Source of the DNA: Herpetosiphonaceae bacterium
GTDB taxonomy: Bacteria; Chloroflexota; Chloroflexia; Chloroflexales; Kallotenuaceae
DNA: 64,000 nucleotides
Reading direction: 5' to 3'
NCBI GenBank assembly: GCA_036374795.1
Contig: DASUTC010000305.1
Location: 1 to 64,000, forward strand
Part shown: positions 9,320 through 18,245 of the stretch, in pieces
Layout: each line of letters starts with the position of its first letter
Position numbering within the stretch: position 1 is the first letter of the stretch
Position numbers and translations under genes: made by a program
The notes under the pieces: model-generated
Seen by the model: only the letters and a program-made list of their open reading frames with translations
What the model was told of the DNA's origin: nothing
The model's database searches: none

Positions 9320-10918
9320 TTATTCTTCGTACAGCTCCACGATCACGCCTTCGTCGCCGCGTAGGAGCAGCTCGTCGTGCAGCGCCTCGTCATCACGGTC
9401 GAGATGCGTTGAGAGCAGCACGCGGCCCGGCCCGATCGTCGTCAGATCGATGCGGTGCTGCTGCCCGCCCAGGTTCAGCGCCACCAGCAGCCGACGCGCG
9501 CCGTGGCGGCGGACGTAGGCCAGCCGATCGCCGGACGCGGGCAGCGGCTCGTACGCGCCGACCGCCAGCGCATCTTCGGCGCGACGCAGCGCGATCAGCC
9601 GCCGGTAGAGCGTCAGCATCGAGGTCGGATCATCGGCTTCGCGCGTCACGTTGACATGCGTGTAGTCCGCGCCGATCGGCAGCCAGGGCGTGCCCGTGGT
9701 AAATCCTGCGCTGGCGCTATCGTCCCACTGCATCGGCGTGCGCTCAGGGTCGCGGCCAAATCCCTGGCCGGGCACGTTCTTCTCGAAGGGATCGTGGACC
9801 CGATCGGGCGGGATCTCGACATCGCGCATGCCGATCTCATCGCCGTAGTAGAGCGTGGGCGTGCCCCGCAGTGTCAGCAGCAGCATTGCGGCCACCCGCG
9901 CCTGCCGCGCCCCGATCCGGCTGGCAATCCGATGCTGATCGTGGTTGCCGAGCACCCAGTTGGGCCATCCGCCGGGCGGCAGCGCGGCCTCGTAGGTCGC
10001 GATCAACGCGGCAATCTGGCGCGCGCTCCAGGGCGTCAGGATCAGATGAAAGTTGAAGGGCAGGTGAACGCCCTGGCCGTTCTCGCCGTAGTAGGCTACC
10101 AGCCGCTCGATCGGCAGATACAGCTCGCCGATCAGCAGCCGATCGTCGTACTGATCCACGACGCGCCGCATCTCGGCGATGACCGCCATGATTTCGGGAC
10201 GGTCGGTGGTGTAGACCGGCAGCAGCGCGTGGTACGGCCCCTGCTTTGCCGGGTTGTAGCTGGGATTGGGCGGGTTATCGCGGAACTGCTCGTCTTTGAT
10301 CACCTGGCGCAGCGCATCGATCCGAAAGCCGTCCACGCCGCGATCCAGCCAGAAGCGCATCACGTCGAGCAGCGCGGCTCGTACCTGCGGGTTGCGCCAG
10401 TTGAGATCGGGCTGCTGCGTGAGATAGGCGTGATAGTAGTACTGTCCGGTAGCAGGATCGAGCGTCCAGGCCGGGCCGCCGAAGACGCTGTGCCAGTTGT
10501 TGGGCGGGCCGCCGTCGGGAGCCGGATCGCGCCAGATGTACCAGTCACGCTTCGGGCTGTCGCGCGACGAGCGCGACTCGACGAACCACGGGTGCTGATC
10601 CGAGCTGTGGTTAGGCACGAAATCGAGCAGCAGCTTCAGCCCGCGCTCGTGCGCCGCCGCTACCAGCGCGTCGAAGTCGGCGAGCGTGCCGAAGAGCGTA
10701 TGGATGCCGGTGTAGTCCGCCACGTCGTAGCCGAAGTCGGCCATCGGCGAGGGAAAGATCGGCGAGAGCCAGATCGCATCGACGCCGAGTGAGTGGACAT
10801 AATCTAGCCTGCTGGCGATCCCACGCAGGTCGCCAACGCCATCGCCGTCGCTGTCCATGAACGAGCGCGGGTAGATCTGGTAGATGATGCCGCGCTGCCA
10901 CCAGTGATCCTGTGTCAT
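9320..10918 (-). CDS. GH13 alpha-glucosidase / oligo-1,6-glucosidase
   Basis: 532 residues. All four GH13 signature regions are present: DFVPNHSS (99-106), GFRIDA with nucleophile D201, GELY with acid/base E265, and NHD with D327. The GMRDVEIP block and a long insertion after NHSSDQHPWF place it with oligo-1,6-glucosidases, trehalose-type or alpha-glucosidases of the GH13 sucrose/isomaltose clade, acting from the non-reducing end in the cytoplasm. The ATG at 10918 has GGAG 8 nt upstream; the longer frame begins with TTG and no ribosome site. Likely partner of the adjacent debranching enzyme in glycogen or maltodextrin use. Confidence 0.92.
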   Translation of the reverse strand: MTQDHWWQRGIIYQIYPRSFMDSDGDGVGDLRGIASRLDYVHSLGVDAIWLSPIFPSPMADFGYDVADYTGIHTLFGTLADFDALVAAAHERGLKLLLDFVPNHSSDQHPWFVESRSSRDSPKRDWYIWRDPAPDGGPPNNWHSVFGGPAWTLDPATGQYYYHAYLTQQPDLNWRNPQVRAALLDVMRFWLDRGVDGFRIDALRQVIKDEQFRDNPPNPSYNPAKQGPYHALLPVYTTDRPEIMAVIAEMRRVVDQYDDRLLIGELYLPIERLVAYYGENGQGVHLPFNFHLILTPWSARQIAALIATYEAALPPGGWPNWVLGNHDQHRIASRIGARQARVAAMLLLTLRGTPTLYYGDEIGMRDVEIPPDRVHDPFEKNVPGQGFGRDPERTPMQWDDSASAGFTTGTPWLPIGADYTHVNVTREADDPTSMLTLYRRLIALRRAEDALAVGAYEPLPASGDRLAYVRRHGARRLLVALNLGGQQHRIDLTTIGPGRVLLSTHLDRDDEALHDELLLRGDEGVIVELYEE

Positions 10919-11371
10919 GCTCTGCTCCACGATCTGCAATTGGCGATGCTGTCAGCAGGTTGCTTGCCAGAAACGTATGCTCCGTACCATCCAGTATAGT
11001 TGGTCGATCGCACACGAATCCTTTTCGCAGGTCATGCGTTTATACAAGTAGAAACGTGACATGCTGCCAGAGTGATGAGCATCCGCAGCCCGGACAGCAT
11101 GGATCACCGGCGCGGCTCGCAGCATCCCAGCCTCAACCATTCTTCGCGATCACATTCTGCGCCTGTACGTGAGCATCGACCTACCATCGAGATCGCTCTA
11201 GGGTATACGGTTCGTAACAGATGGCGCTGCGCCAGGTTTCGCGCATGGCGCTTGATCCGCCGCCGCGAATCAAGCGTGGGCCGATCTTGCCAGCATTCCA
11301 CTTGCCGAACGCGCGCTCCTGCTTCGTCGCTACGTCGTATCAGCTTGACGATCGATCTCGGAAAGGTTCTT
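10919..11371. other. Divergent intergenic region, 453 bp, no gene seen
   Basis: Separates the minus-strand GH13 gene from the plus-strand histidine kinase. Open frames run through it but lack ribosome sites and recognisable protein. Presumably carries promoters for both genes; no clear consensus pair was identified. Confidence 0.5.
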
Positions 11372-13426
11372 ATGGCGGAGTTTGCCGACGACAGCATCGC
11401 GTCCCATCGCACAGAAGAAGCCCTGCGTCTTTTACAGTCCGTCACGCTGCTGATCCACGAGGCAGAGGATCTGAATACTGCGCTGAGCGCGGTGCTACGT
11501 GGCGTATGCCAGATCACCGGCTGGGTCTTTGGTCAGGCCTGGCTGCCCCGGCCTGACGGCTCGGCGCTTGAGTGCTACGCCGCGTGGTACGCCGGAGATC
11601 CCCGGCTGGAGCATTTCCGAACGATCAGCCAGCGCTTCGTCTTTACGCCGGGCGCGGGTCTTCCCGGCGAGGCATGGGCCGAGAAGCAGGCGGTATGGAG
11701 CCAGGATGTGACGCTGAACCCGACGTTCGCGCGCGGCGCGTTCGCGCAGGAGGTTGGCATCCGGGCGGCGATGGCGATTCCGGTGCTGGCCGACCAAGAG
11801 GTTGTAGCCGTCCTTGAGTTTTTTGTCTTCGAGGAGCGGTTTGAAGATCGGGATCTCCTGGCGCTGGTATCGACGGTCGCGGCGCACCTCGGCTCGGTGA
11901 TTCGTCGCAAGCACGCTGAAGATGCCCTGCGCCGCAGTGAGGCCCGCTATCGCGCCGTGGTCGATACGGCCTCGGACGCGATCATCACGATGGCGGCGGA
12001 TGGCGTCATTCAATCCTTCAACCATGGTGCCGAGCGTGCTTTTGGCTACCGCGCCGCCGAGGTGATCGGGCAGCCGCTGACGCTGCTCATGCCGGAGGGC
12101 CTCCACGAGCGACATGCATCTGGCTTGCAGCGCTACCTTGAATCCGGCAAGCTGCGGCGGCTGCACCGCACGACGGAGATGATCGGGCGGCGCAAGGATG
12201 GCGCGGAGTTTCCCCTGGAGCTGACCGTGACTGTCGTGCAGGAGCCGGAGGGGCTGCTCTTCGCCGGGATTATGCGCGACATCAGCAGGCGCAGGCTGAC
12301 CGAGACGATGATCCAGCGCCAGACGGAGACTTTGCACTGGCAGGCGCAGCTTTTGGATCTGGCCCGCGACGCGATCCTGGTGCGCGATATTGCGACCAGC
12401 CAGATCATCTTCTGGAACCAGGGCGCGGAGACGATGTACGGCTGGACCGCTGTTGAGGCGCTCGGCCACGTGTCGCACACGCTGCTGGAAGCTGTGCCGC
12501 CACAGCCGCTTGAGGAGATCAACGCCACGCTGATGCAAACGGAGCGCTGGGAGGGCGAGCTGAGGCATACCCGGCGCGATGGGACGCAGATCACCGTGGA
12601 GAGCCGCTGGGTGGTGCAGCGCAACGAGCAGGGCGAGCCGATCCGCGTGCTGGAGATCAACACCGACATCACCGAGCGCAAGCAGGCTGAGCTTGAGCGG
12701 GCGGTGCTGCTGGCGGCAGAGCAGGAGCACTCGAAGCGGCTGCGCGAGCTGGCGGCGCTCAAAGCCGATTTTACCGCGATGGTCGCGCACGAGCTGGACT
12801 CGCCGCTCGCCGCGATCCGCATCTTCGCCGATCTGCTGGTCGGCGGGAACGTGCGCCCCGACCAGTATCCGCAGGTCTTTGCCGCGATCCAGAGCGAAGC
12901 CAAGATGCTGTCGTCGCTGGTGGCCGATGTGCGCGCCTCGGCGGCGATCGAGCGCGACGATTTCGCGATCCAGGCGCGGCCTATGCCCGTCAGCGCGCTG
13001 CTCGCCTCGGCGGCGACGTTCGCCGAGACGCTGCCGGGGGCGCATCCGGTGACGCTCGATGTCGCGACTAAGGCGACGGTGCTGGTCGATCCTGGGCGCG
13101 TCGGGCAGGTGCTACGGAACCTGCTGAGCAACGCCGCCAAGTACTCGCCCCCTGGCACGCCGATTGAGCTGCGCGCCTTCTCGGTGGGCAAGCGGCTGCG
13201 GATCGAGGTGGTCGATCACGGGCCGGGCATCCACCCCGACGATCTGCGGCGCATCTTTGAGAAGTTCGGTCGAGGCCGCGATCAGTCCGGCGGGAGCGTG
13301 GCCGGCGTCGGCCTGGGCCTGTATCTCTCGCGGCGGATCGTGCAGGCGCATGGCGCGGATCTCAGCGTCTCCTCGGCGCTCGGCGAGGGCTCGGTCTTTG
13401 CCTTCGAGCTTGAGATCGTGGAGTAG
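11372..13426 (+). CDS. GAF-PAS-PAS sensor histidine kinase
   Basis: 684 residues, no membrane segment, so a cytoplasmic sensor. Order: GAF (about 15-180), PAS 1 (about 190-310, starting RYRAVVDTASDAIITM), PAS 2 with PAC (about 325-445), HisKA with H473 in MVAHELDSPL, and HATPase with N-box NLLSNAAKYSP (about 583), DHGPGIHPDDL and GVGLGLYLSRR (about 644). It should autophosphorylate H473 and pass phosphate to an unlinked regulator; no response-regulator gene is adjacent. The H-box has D where most kinases have R or K (HELDSPL). The start at 11372 has AAAGG 7 nt upstream; the 100-codon upstream extension is Arg/Ser-rich and non-conserved. Confidence 0.9.
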   Translation: MAEFADDSIASHRTEEALRLLQSVTLLIHEAEDLNTALSAVLRGVCQITGWVFGQAWLPRPDGSALECYAAWYAGDPRLEHFRTISQRFVFTPGAGLPGEAWAEKQAVWSQDVTLNPTFARGAFAQEVGIRAAMAIPVLADQEVVAVLEFFVFEERFEDRDLLALVSTVAAHLGSVIRRKHAEDALRRSEARYRAVVDTASDAIITMAADGVIQSFNHGAERAFGYRAAEVIGQPLTLLMPEGLHERHASGLQRYLESGKLRRLHRTTEMIGRRKDGAEFPLELTVTVVQEPEGLLFAGIMRDISRRRLTETMIQRQTETLHWQAQLLDLARDAILVRDIATSQIIFWNQGAETMYGWTAVEALGHVSHTLLEAVPPQPLEEINATLMQTERWEGELRHTRRDGTQITVESRWVVQRNEQGEPIRVLEINTDITERKQAELERAVLLAAEQEHSKRLRELAALKADFTAMVAHELDSPLAAIRIFADLLVGGNVRPDQYPQVFAAIQSEAKMLSSLVADVRASAAIERDDFAIQARPMPVSALLASAATFAETLPGAHPVTLDVATKATVLVDPGRVGQVLRNLLSNAAKYSPPGTPIELRAFSVGKRLRIEVVDHGPGIHPDDLRRIFEKFGRGRDQSGGSVAGVGLGLYLSRRIVQAHGADLSVSSALGEGSVFAFELEIVE

Positions 13427-13473
13427 ATCGAAATCCGTTTGTCTGCCGGGATTGCACTTGTATTTTAGTTGGG

Positions 13474-13502
13474 CAGCCAGGACGACGATTGTCGCCTGGC
13501 TG
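13474..13502 (+). terminator. Hairpin after the histidine kinase
   Basis: CAGCCAGG (13474-13481) pairs with CCTGGCTG (13495-13502), extended by CGAC/GTCG around a GATT loop with one mismatch. No U-run follows. Confidence 0.45.
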
Positions 13503-13703
13503 TCGCCGTTAAGGGCGCATGGCATTGATGATCATTGTTTTTGCACATGCCAGATTTGACGTGCCTTCTTCACCTGTGGTATGTGTATTCTGTCGCAAGC
13601 CTGCTCATAAGCTGCGGCAAGATTGGGCTGGTTCATTGCGCGATGTTCGTGATCAGTTCATGGCGCTTGAGCTACAGCGCAAAGCGCCGGACTGGTGAGG
13701 TAT

Positions 13704-13718
13704 ATGCTAACCCCATGA
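13704..13718 (+). other. Possible 4-codon upstream ORF overlapping the SNF2 start
   Basis: ATG CTA ACC CCA TGA, whose TGA overlaps the ATG of the helicase at 13715 (ATGA). The only nearby Shine-Dalgarno (GAGG, 13697-13700) sits before this mini-ORF rather than before the helicase, hinting at translational coupling. Could be chance. Confidence 0.3.
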
Positions 13719-16700
13719 GCGACAGCGTGCTCCACGCAACCTGGCTGCCAGCCGCGCAGCGCCTCTTCATGTGGGGCGAGTCGGTCGAGGTGCCGCGCCG
13801 CAAAGGACGCCAGCCCAGGATCCCGCGCCACCCATACCAGAGCGCGCCGGAGACGATCAGCGAGCGCCTTGATCAGCTTGCGCTCAAGCAGGCCGATGCA
13901 GCCGAGCACCCGCAGACGATCTGGCTGCCCTCGGCCAACGGCTCGCCGCTGCCGTCGCCGGAGCTGCTGGAGATGGGCGCGTCGCTGCCGGAGGCTGAGC
14001 ACGTCGAGCTAGCTCCCTGGCAGGTGACAGGTCTGCTGCTGCCGGTCGACGCCGCGCTCGACCTGCTGCTGGCACTCTCGTCGGCGCAGGCGACCGGCGC
14101 GGATCTGCAAGCGTGGCGCGTTGCGGCGCTCGTGGCGATGCGCCTGATTGCCCGGCAGCAGGTGGTGCCTGTGTTGCAGCGCGACGGCTTTCACCTGCGG
14201 GCGCGCTGGCAGCCGCGTCTCGATCCTGAGACGGCGCAGACCGTGGCGCTGCTGTCGCGCAGCCTTCCGCCGATCTGCCGCGCGGCGGTCGACGATCCAG
14301 CCAGCGCTCCCGCGCCCCGCGCGCTGCTCGACGACTTTCTCGCGGCGGCGGTCGATGCCACGATCCGCGCGATTGCGCTCAAGACCACGCTGCCGACGAC
14401 CACGCCCGGCGGTACATGGCTGCGTGCGCTGCTCGGCGCCGATCCGATCCTCAAGCTGAGCGGCCCTGCGGCGGATGATCTGTTCAAAAGCTGGCAGGCG
14501 TGGGCCGGTCAGGGCAACGTCGCGGGCGATGAGCAGTTTCGCATCACCTTTCGGCTTGAGCCGCCCGACGACGAGGCCGATCCGTGGCTGCTGACCTACC
14601 TGCTCCAGGCCACCGACGATCCCAGCCTGCTGGTGCCCGCAGCGAGCATCTGGCGCGAACAGGGCCAGACCTACACCTACCTTGAGCGGCGCTTCGAGCA
14701 GCCCCAGGAGCGCCTGCTGACGGGACTCGGCTACGCCGCGCGCGTCTTTCCTCCGATCGAGGCGAGTCTGCGTCAGGCCGCGCCGGAGCGCGCGGTGCTC
14801 TCCGCGACCAAGGCGTTCTCCTTTCTCAAGGAGGCCGTGCCGCTGCTTGAGCAGAGCGGCTTCGGCGTGCTGATCCCGGCCTGGTGGCAGGGCCGTGGCG
14901 CGCGTATCCAGGCCAGAGCACGCGCGAAGTCGACAGCGCCGAAGCCCAACGAGAAGGGCGTGCTCAGCTTCGAGCGGCTGGTCAGCTTCGACTGGGAGCT
15001 GTCGATCGGCGGCGAGCCATTGGACCGCAGCGAGTTCGAGCGGCTGGTCGAGCTAAAGCTGCCGCTGGTGCAGGTGCGCGGCCAGTGGATCGCGCTCGAC
15101 CCTGAGCATATCGACCGCGTGCTTCGGCTCTTTGAGCAGGGCGGCGGCACGCTGACGCTGGGCGAGGCGCTGCGTATGGGCCTCGGCGCCGATGGCGCGG
15201 TGACGCCCCAGGGCGTTGAGTTTGCCGGTCTGGAGGCTGAGGGCTGGCTGCACGACCTGCTGGCGACGCTCTCCGATCTTCAGCGTCTTGAGCCGCAGCC
15301 GGAGCCGCGCCAATTTCACGGCACGCTGCGTCCGTATCAGTCGCGCGGCTTTTCGTGGATGGCCTTTCTGCGGCAGTTCGGCCTCGGCGCGTGTCTGGCC
15401 GACGACATGGGCCTTGGCAAGACCGCCCAGACGCTCGCGCTGCTGCTCCACGAGCGCGAGCGCCTCAACGTGACCGCGCCCGCGCTGATCGTCTGCCCGA
15501 CATCGGTGATCGGCAACTGGCTGCGCGAGCTTCAGCGCTTCGCTCCGGCGCTGCGGGTGATGATCCATCAGGGCGCGGACCGGCGGCAGGGCGAGGCGTT
15601 CGAGCGCGCTGCCGCCGAGCATGACGTGGTGCTGACCAGCTTTCCGCTGCTGGCGCGCGACCGCGAGACGCTGACGAGCGTCGGGTGGGATAGCGTCGTG
15701 CTGGACGAGGCGCAGAACATCAAGAATGCCTCGGCCAAGCAGGCGCAGGCGGCGCGTGCGCTCACGGCGCGGCATCGCGTGGCGCTGACGGGCACGCCCG
15801 TCGAGAATCGGCTGACCGAGCTGTGGAGCATCATGACCTTCCTCAATCCCGGCTACCTCGGCAGCGAGGCGGCTTTCCGGCGCGAGTTTGCCCGCCCGAT
15901 CGAGCGCACCGCCGACCCACAGGCGACCGAGCGGCTCAGGAAGCTGACGACTCCGTTCGTCCTGCGGCGCTTGAAGACCGACCCGGCGATCATCTCTGAT
16001 CTGCCGGAGAAGCTGGAGATGAACGTCTACTGCACGCTCACGCCTGAGCAGGCCACGCTCTACGAGGCAGTGGTGCAGGATGCGCTTGAGCAGATCAACC
16101 AGGCCGAGCAGGACGAGAACGCGATCCAGCGGCGCGGCCAGGTGCTGGCGATGCTGATGCAGCTCAAGCAGGTCTGCAATCATCCCGCGCAGTTCTTGAA
16201 GGACGGCAGCCCGCTGCCGGGGCGCTCCGGCAAACTGGCGCGGCTGGTCGAGATGCTGGAGGAGGTCTATGCCGAGGGCGACCGAGCGCTGATCTTCACG
16301 CAGTTCGCCGAGATGGGCGCGATGCTGCAAAGCCACCTGAGCGCGGCATTCTTCGACGATGTGCTGTTTCTGCACGGCGGCACGCATATCAAAGAGCGCG
16401 ACGGGATGGTGCGGCGGTTTCAGGCACCCAAAGGCCCGCGCGTCTTCATCCTGTCGCTCAAGGCGGGCGGCACCGGCCTGAATCTAACAGCGGCCAATCA
16501 TGTCTTCCACTTCGATCGCTGGTGGAATCCGGCGGTTGAGAACCAGGCTACCGATCGCGCCTTTCGCATCGGCCAGAGGCGCAACGTGCAGGTACACAAG
16601 TTTATCTGCGGCGGCACGCTGGAAGAGCATATCGACGAGCTGATCGAGAGCAAGCGCGCGCTGGCCGAGAGTGTCCTGGGCGGCGGCGAGAGCTGGCTGA

Positions 16701-16768
16701 CCGAGCTGAATACCGACCAGCTTCGCGATCTGGTTGCGCTGCGACGAGCGGATGTGGTGGAGGCCTGA
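13715..16768 (+). CDS. SNF2-family DEAD/DEAH-box helicase (HelZ/RapA-like)
   Basis: 1017 residues. An N-terminal accessory half (about 1-540) with a bacterial SNF2-associated domain precedes a two-lobe Swi2/Snf2 ATPase. Visible motifs: DDMGLGKTAQT (Walker A), DEAQNIKN (motif II), LTGTPVENRLTELWSI (III), and the C-lobe signatures GGTGLNLTAANHVFHFDRWWNP and QATDRAFRIGQ (V and VI). Such ATPases translocate on double-stranded DNA; bacterial members of this type are linked to transcription or repair. The stop abuts the SWIM gene (TGA then ATG), so the two are one operon and probably one functional unit, a pairing seen widely in bacteria. Confidence 0.93.
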   Translation: MSDSVLHATWLPAAQRLFMWGESVEVPRRKGRQPRIPRHPYQSAPETISERLDQLALKQADAAEHPQTIWLPSANGSPLPSPELLEMGASLPEAEHVELAPWQVTGLLLPVDAALDLLLALSSAQATGADLQAWRVAALVAMRLIARQQVVPVLQRDGFHLRARWQPRLDPETAQTVALLSRSLPPICRAAVDDPASAPAPRALLDDFLAAAVDATIRAIALKTTLPTTTPGGTWLRALLGADPILKLSGPAADDLFKSWQAWAGQGNVAGDEQFRITFRLEPPDDEADPWLLTYLLQATDDPSLLVPAASIWREQGQTYTYLERRFEQPQERLLTGLGYAARVFPPIEASLRQAAPERAVLSATKAFSFLKEAVPLLEQSGFGVLIPAWWQGRGARIQARARAKSTAPKPNEKGVLSFERLVSFDWELSIGGEPLDRSEFERLVELKLPLVQVRGQWIALDPEHIDRVLRLFEQGGGTLTLGEALRMGLGADGAVTPQGVEFAGLEAEGWLHDLLATLSDLQRLEPQPEPRQFHGTLRPYQSRGFSWMAFLRQFGLGACLADDMGLGKTAQTLALLLHERERLNVTAPALIVCPTSVIGNWLRELQRFAPALRVMIHQGADRRQGEAFERAAAEHDVVLTSFPLLARDRETLTSVGWDSVVLDEAQNIKNASAKQAQAARALTARHRVALTGTPVENRLTELWSIMTFLNPGYLGSEAAFRREFARPIERTADPQATERLRKLTTPFVLRRLKTDPAIISDLPEKLEMNVYCTLTPEQATLYEAVVQDALEQINQAEQDENAIQRRGQVLAMLMQLKQVCNHPAQFLKDGSPLPGRSGKLARLVEMLEEVYAEGDRALIFTQFAEMGAMLQSHLSAAFFDDVLFLHGGTHIKERDGMVRRFQAPKGPRVFILSLKAGGTGLNLTAANHVFHFDRWWNPAVENQATDRAFRIGQRRNVQVHKFICGGTLEEHIDELIESKRALAESVLGGGESWLTELNTDQLRDLVALRRADVVEA

Positions 16769-17743
16769 ATGCCCGTACGAATCACAATCTATCGCCTGGA
16801 TGACGACGATGACGACGAGTATGACGACGAGTATGACGACGAGTATGACGATGATGACGAGTATGACGATGATGACGACCGTTACGAAGGTGCTTACGGC
16901 GATGATTTCTGGTACTACCCGCCATCGCGTCCGATCGAGGTCAAGGATGGCATCAAGGCCAGGAGCAAGAGCGGCGCGTTCGGCTCGTCGTGGTGGGCCA
17001 AGCGCTGGATCGGCGTGCTGGAGTCGTTCGGCTGGGGCACACGCTTGCAGCGCGGGCGAACGTACGCGCGCAAAGGTCAGGTCGTCAGCATCGACATGGG
17101 CATCGGGCTGGTGAAGGCCAGGGTGCAGGGCTCAGATCCACGGCCCTACACCGTCAAGATCGAGATCCCGCCGCTCAAAGATGCCGATTGGGATCGCGCG
17201 ATCGACGCGATGGCACAGCAGGCCGTTTTTGCCGCCAGGCTGCTGAGCGGCGAGATGCCGCAGGAGATCGAAGAAGCGTTTACGGCGGCGGGCCTGGCGC
17301 TCTTTCCCAGGAGCGGGCGCGACCTCGCAACGCAGTGCTCGTGCCCGGATTTTGCCAATCCGTGCAAGCATATCGCCGCCGTGTACTACCTGCTCGGCGA
17401 GCGCTTCGACGAAGATCCGTTTCTGATCTTCCATCTACGAGGCCGCAGCCGCGAGCAACTGATCGCTGCCCTGCGCAGCCGCCGGGCAGCCGCCCTCGGC
17501 GACACCGCCGAGCCGATCGGCGCTCCGTCCGAGCCCGCCGTGCCGCTCGCCGATCAGCTCGACGATTTCTACCACGCGGGCACCGATCTCACGGCGCTCG
17601 TCGTGCCGATCGGCCAGCCAGAGGTCGAGGCGGGCCTGCTGCGGCAGATGGGCACAGCTCCGGCTGGCATCGATCCCGACCTCCGCGCCCTCTACGGTGC
17701 GATGACCGGCCATGTGCTCGATATGGTCTTTGGCAAGGAGTAG
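16769..17743 (+). CDS. SWIM zinc-finger protein with Asp/Tyr-repeat N-terminus
   Basis: 324 residues, starting directly after the helicase stop with GGAGG 5-6 nt upstream. Residues about 11-38 are an acidic low-complexity run of Asp, Glu and Tyr encoded by 12-bp DNA repeats. A globular region with SGAFGSSWWAKRWIGVLE follows, as in SWIM partners of SNF2 proteins. The SWIM finger itself is CSCPDFANPCKHIAAVYY (about 190-207; CxCx(n)CxH). SWIM domains bind DNA or protein; here it probably guides the SNF2 motor. The C-terminal 90 residues are Pro/Ala-rich and less structured. The acidic tail resembles DNA-mimic or histone-like-binding segments, which is inference only. Confidence 0.9.
   Translation: MPVRITIYRLDDDDDDEYDDEYDDEYDDDDEYDDDDDRYEGAYGDDFWYYPPSRPIEVKDGIKARSKSGAFGSSWWAKRWIGVLESFGWGTRLQRGRTYARKGQVVSIDMGIGLVKARVQGSDPRPYTVKIEIPPLKDADWDRAIDAMAQQAVFAARLLSGEMPQEIEEAFTAAGLALFPRSGRDLATQCSCPDFANPCKHIAAVYYLLGERFDEDPFLIFHLRGRSREQLIAALRSRRAAALGDTAEPIGAPSEPAVPLADQLDDFYHAGTDLTALVVPIGQPEVEAGLLRQMGTAPAGIDPDLRALYGAMTGHVLDMVFGKE
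16811..16864 (+). repeat. 12-bp coding tandem repeat (Asp-Asp-Glu-Tyr)
   Basis: GACGACGAGTAT occurs three times head to tail at 16811-16846, and a fourth, longer variant ends at 16864. It lies inside the SWIM gene and encodes the repeated DDEY. Copy number could vary by slippage without shifting frame. Confidence 0.85.
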
Positions 17744-17761
17744 CCTGGCGGCGGAGAAACG

Positions 17762-18058
17762 CTACGCCCAATCGACCGGCAGCGGCACCAGAAGGCGCTC
17801 GCCCCGCTCCATCAGATCCTCGATCTCCGCCTCGTCCGGGCTGGGGCCGCTTGACACGACCTTGACCGCCTCCAGCGTCTGCTGCTCCAGCTCCACGGCG
17901 AAGATCACCACCCGTGTATTCGCCTCGGCCTGCTCCTGATCCGTGTGGCGCAGGTCGAAAACGTAGAAGCCCCAGGATGCTTCGTTCCATACGTCCGACG
18001 GCACGGGCGCTTGCAGCTCCGAGTGGATGCGTCGGTAGTAGGCCGAGCGCTTGACCAC
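17762..18058 (-). CDS. Hypothetical protein, possibly truncated by an upstream in-frame TGA
   Basis: 98 codons from a GTG at 18058 with no good ribosome site. The sequence (YYRRIHSEL, WGFYVFDLRHTD, NTRVVIFAVELEQQTLEAVKVV) looks like a real folded protein but I do not recognise a family. The same frame stays open 23 codons upstream of 18058 to a TGA (18128-18130), and nine codons before that is an ATG (18157) with GAGG 7 nt upstream. The natural gene may therefore be 131 codons starting at 18157 with an in-frame stop at codon 10. Convergent with the SWIM gene (18-bp gap). Confidence 0.55.
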   Translation of the reverse strand: MVKRSAYYRRIHSELQAPVPSDVWNEASWGFYVFDLRHTDQEQAEANTRVVIFAVELEQQTLEAVKVVSSGPSPDEAEIEDLMERGERLLVPLPVDWA

Positions 18059-18245
18059 CTTCAGGCCGTCGTTCAGCCGACAGGCATAGTCGATCTGACC
18101 GGCTGCACGAGCCGGACTATCGTCCCCTCAACGGCGCTGAACCAATCGTATTTCCATATGCGATCCTCAAATCAATACGCGCCGTTCGGGTACAACCGGG
18201 AGCGGTCGCTTCCCGAACGGCATCTCTCACGCGACATTACTGGAT

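Noticed and set aside
9455..10792. Plus-strand open frame of 445 codons opposite the GH13 gene
   Set aside because: Antisense shadow; the GH13 frame has all four catalytic regions.
15053..16387. Minus-strand open frame of 444 codons inside the SNF2 helicase
   Set aside because: Antisense shadow; no start context or recognisable domain, while the helicase motifs are complete.
16811..16864. Tandem repeat as a non-coding satellite or CRISPR
   Set aside because: The 12-bp units are in frame within the SWIM gene and encode DDEY; no spacers.
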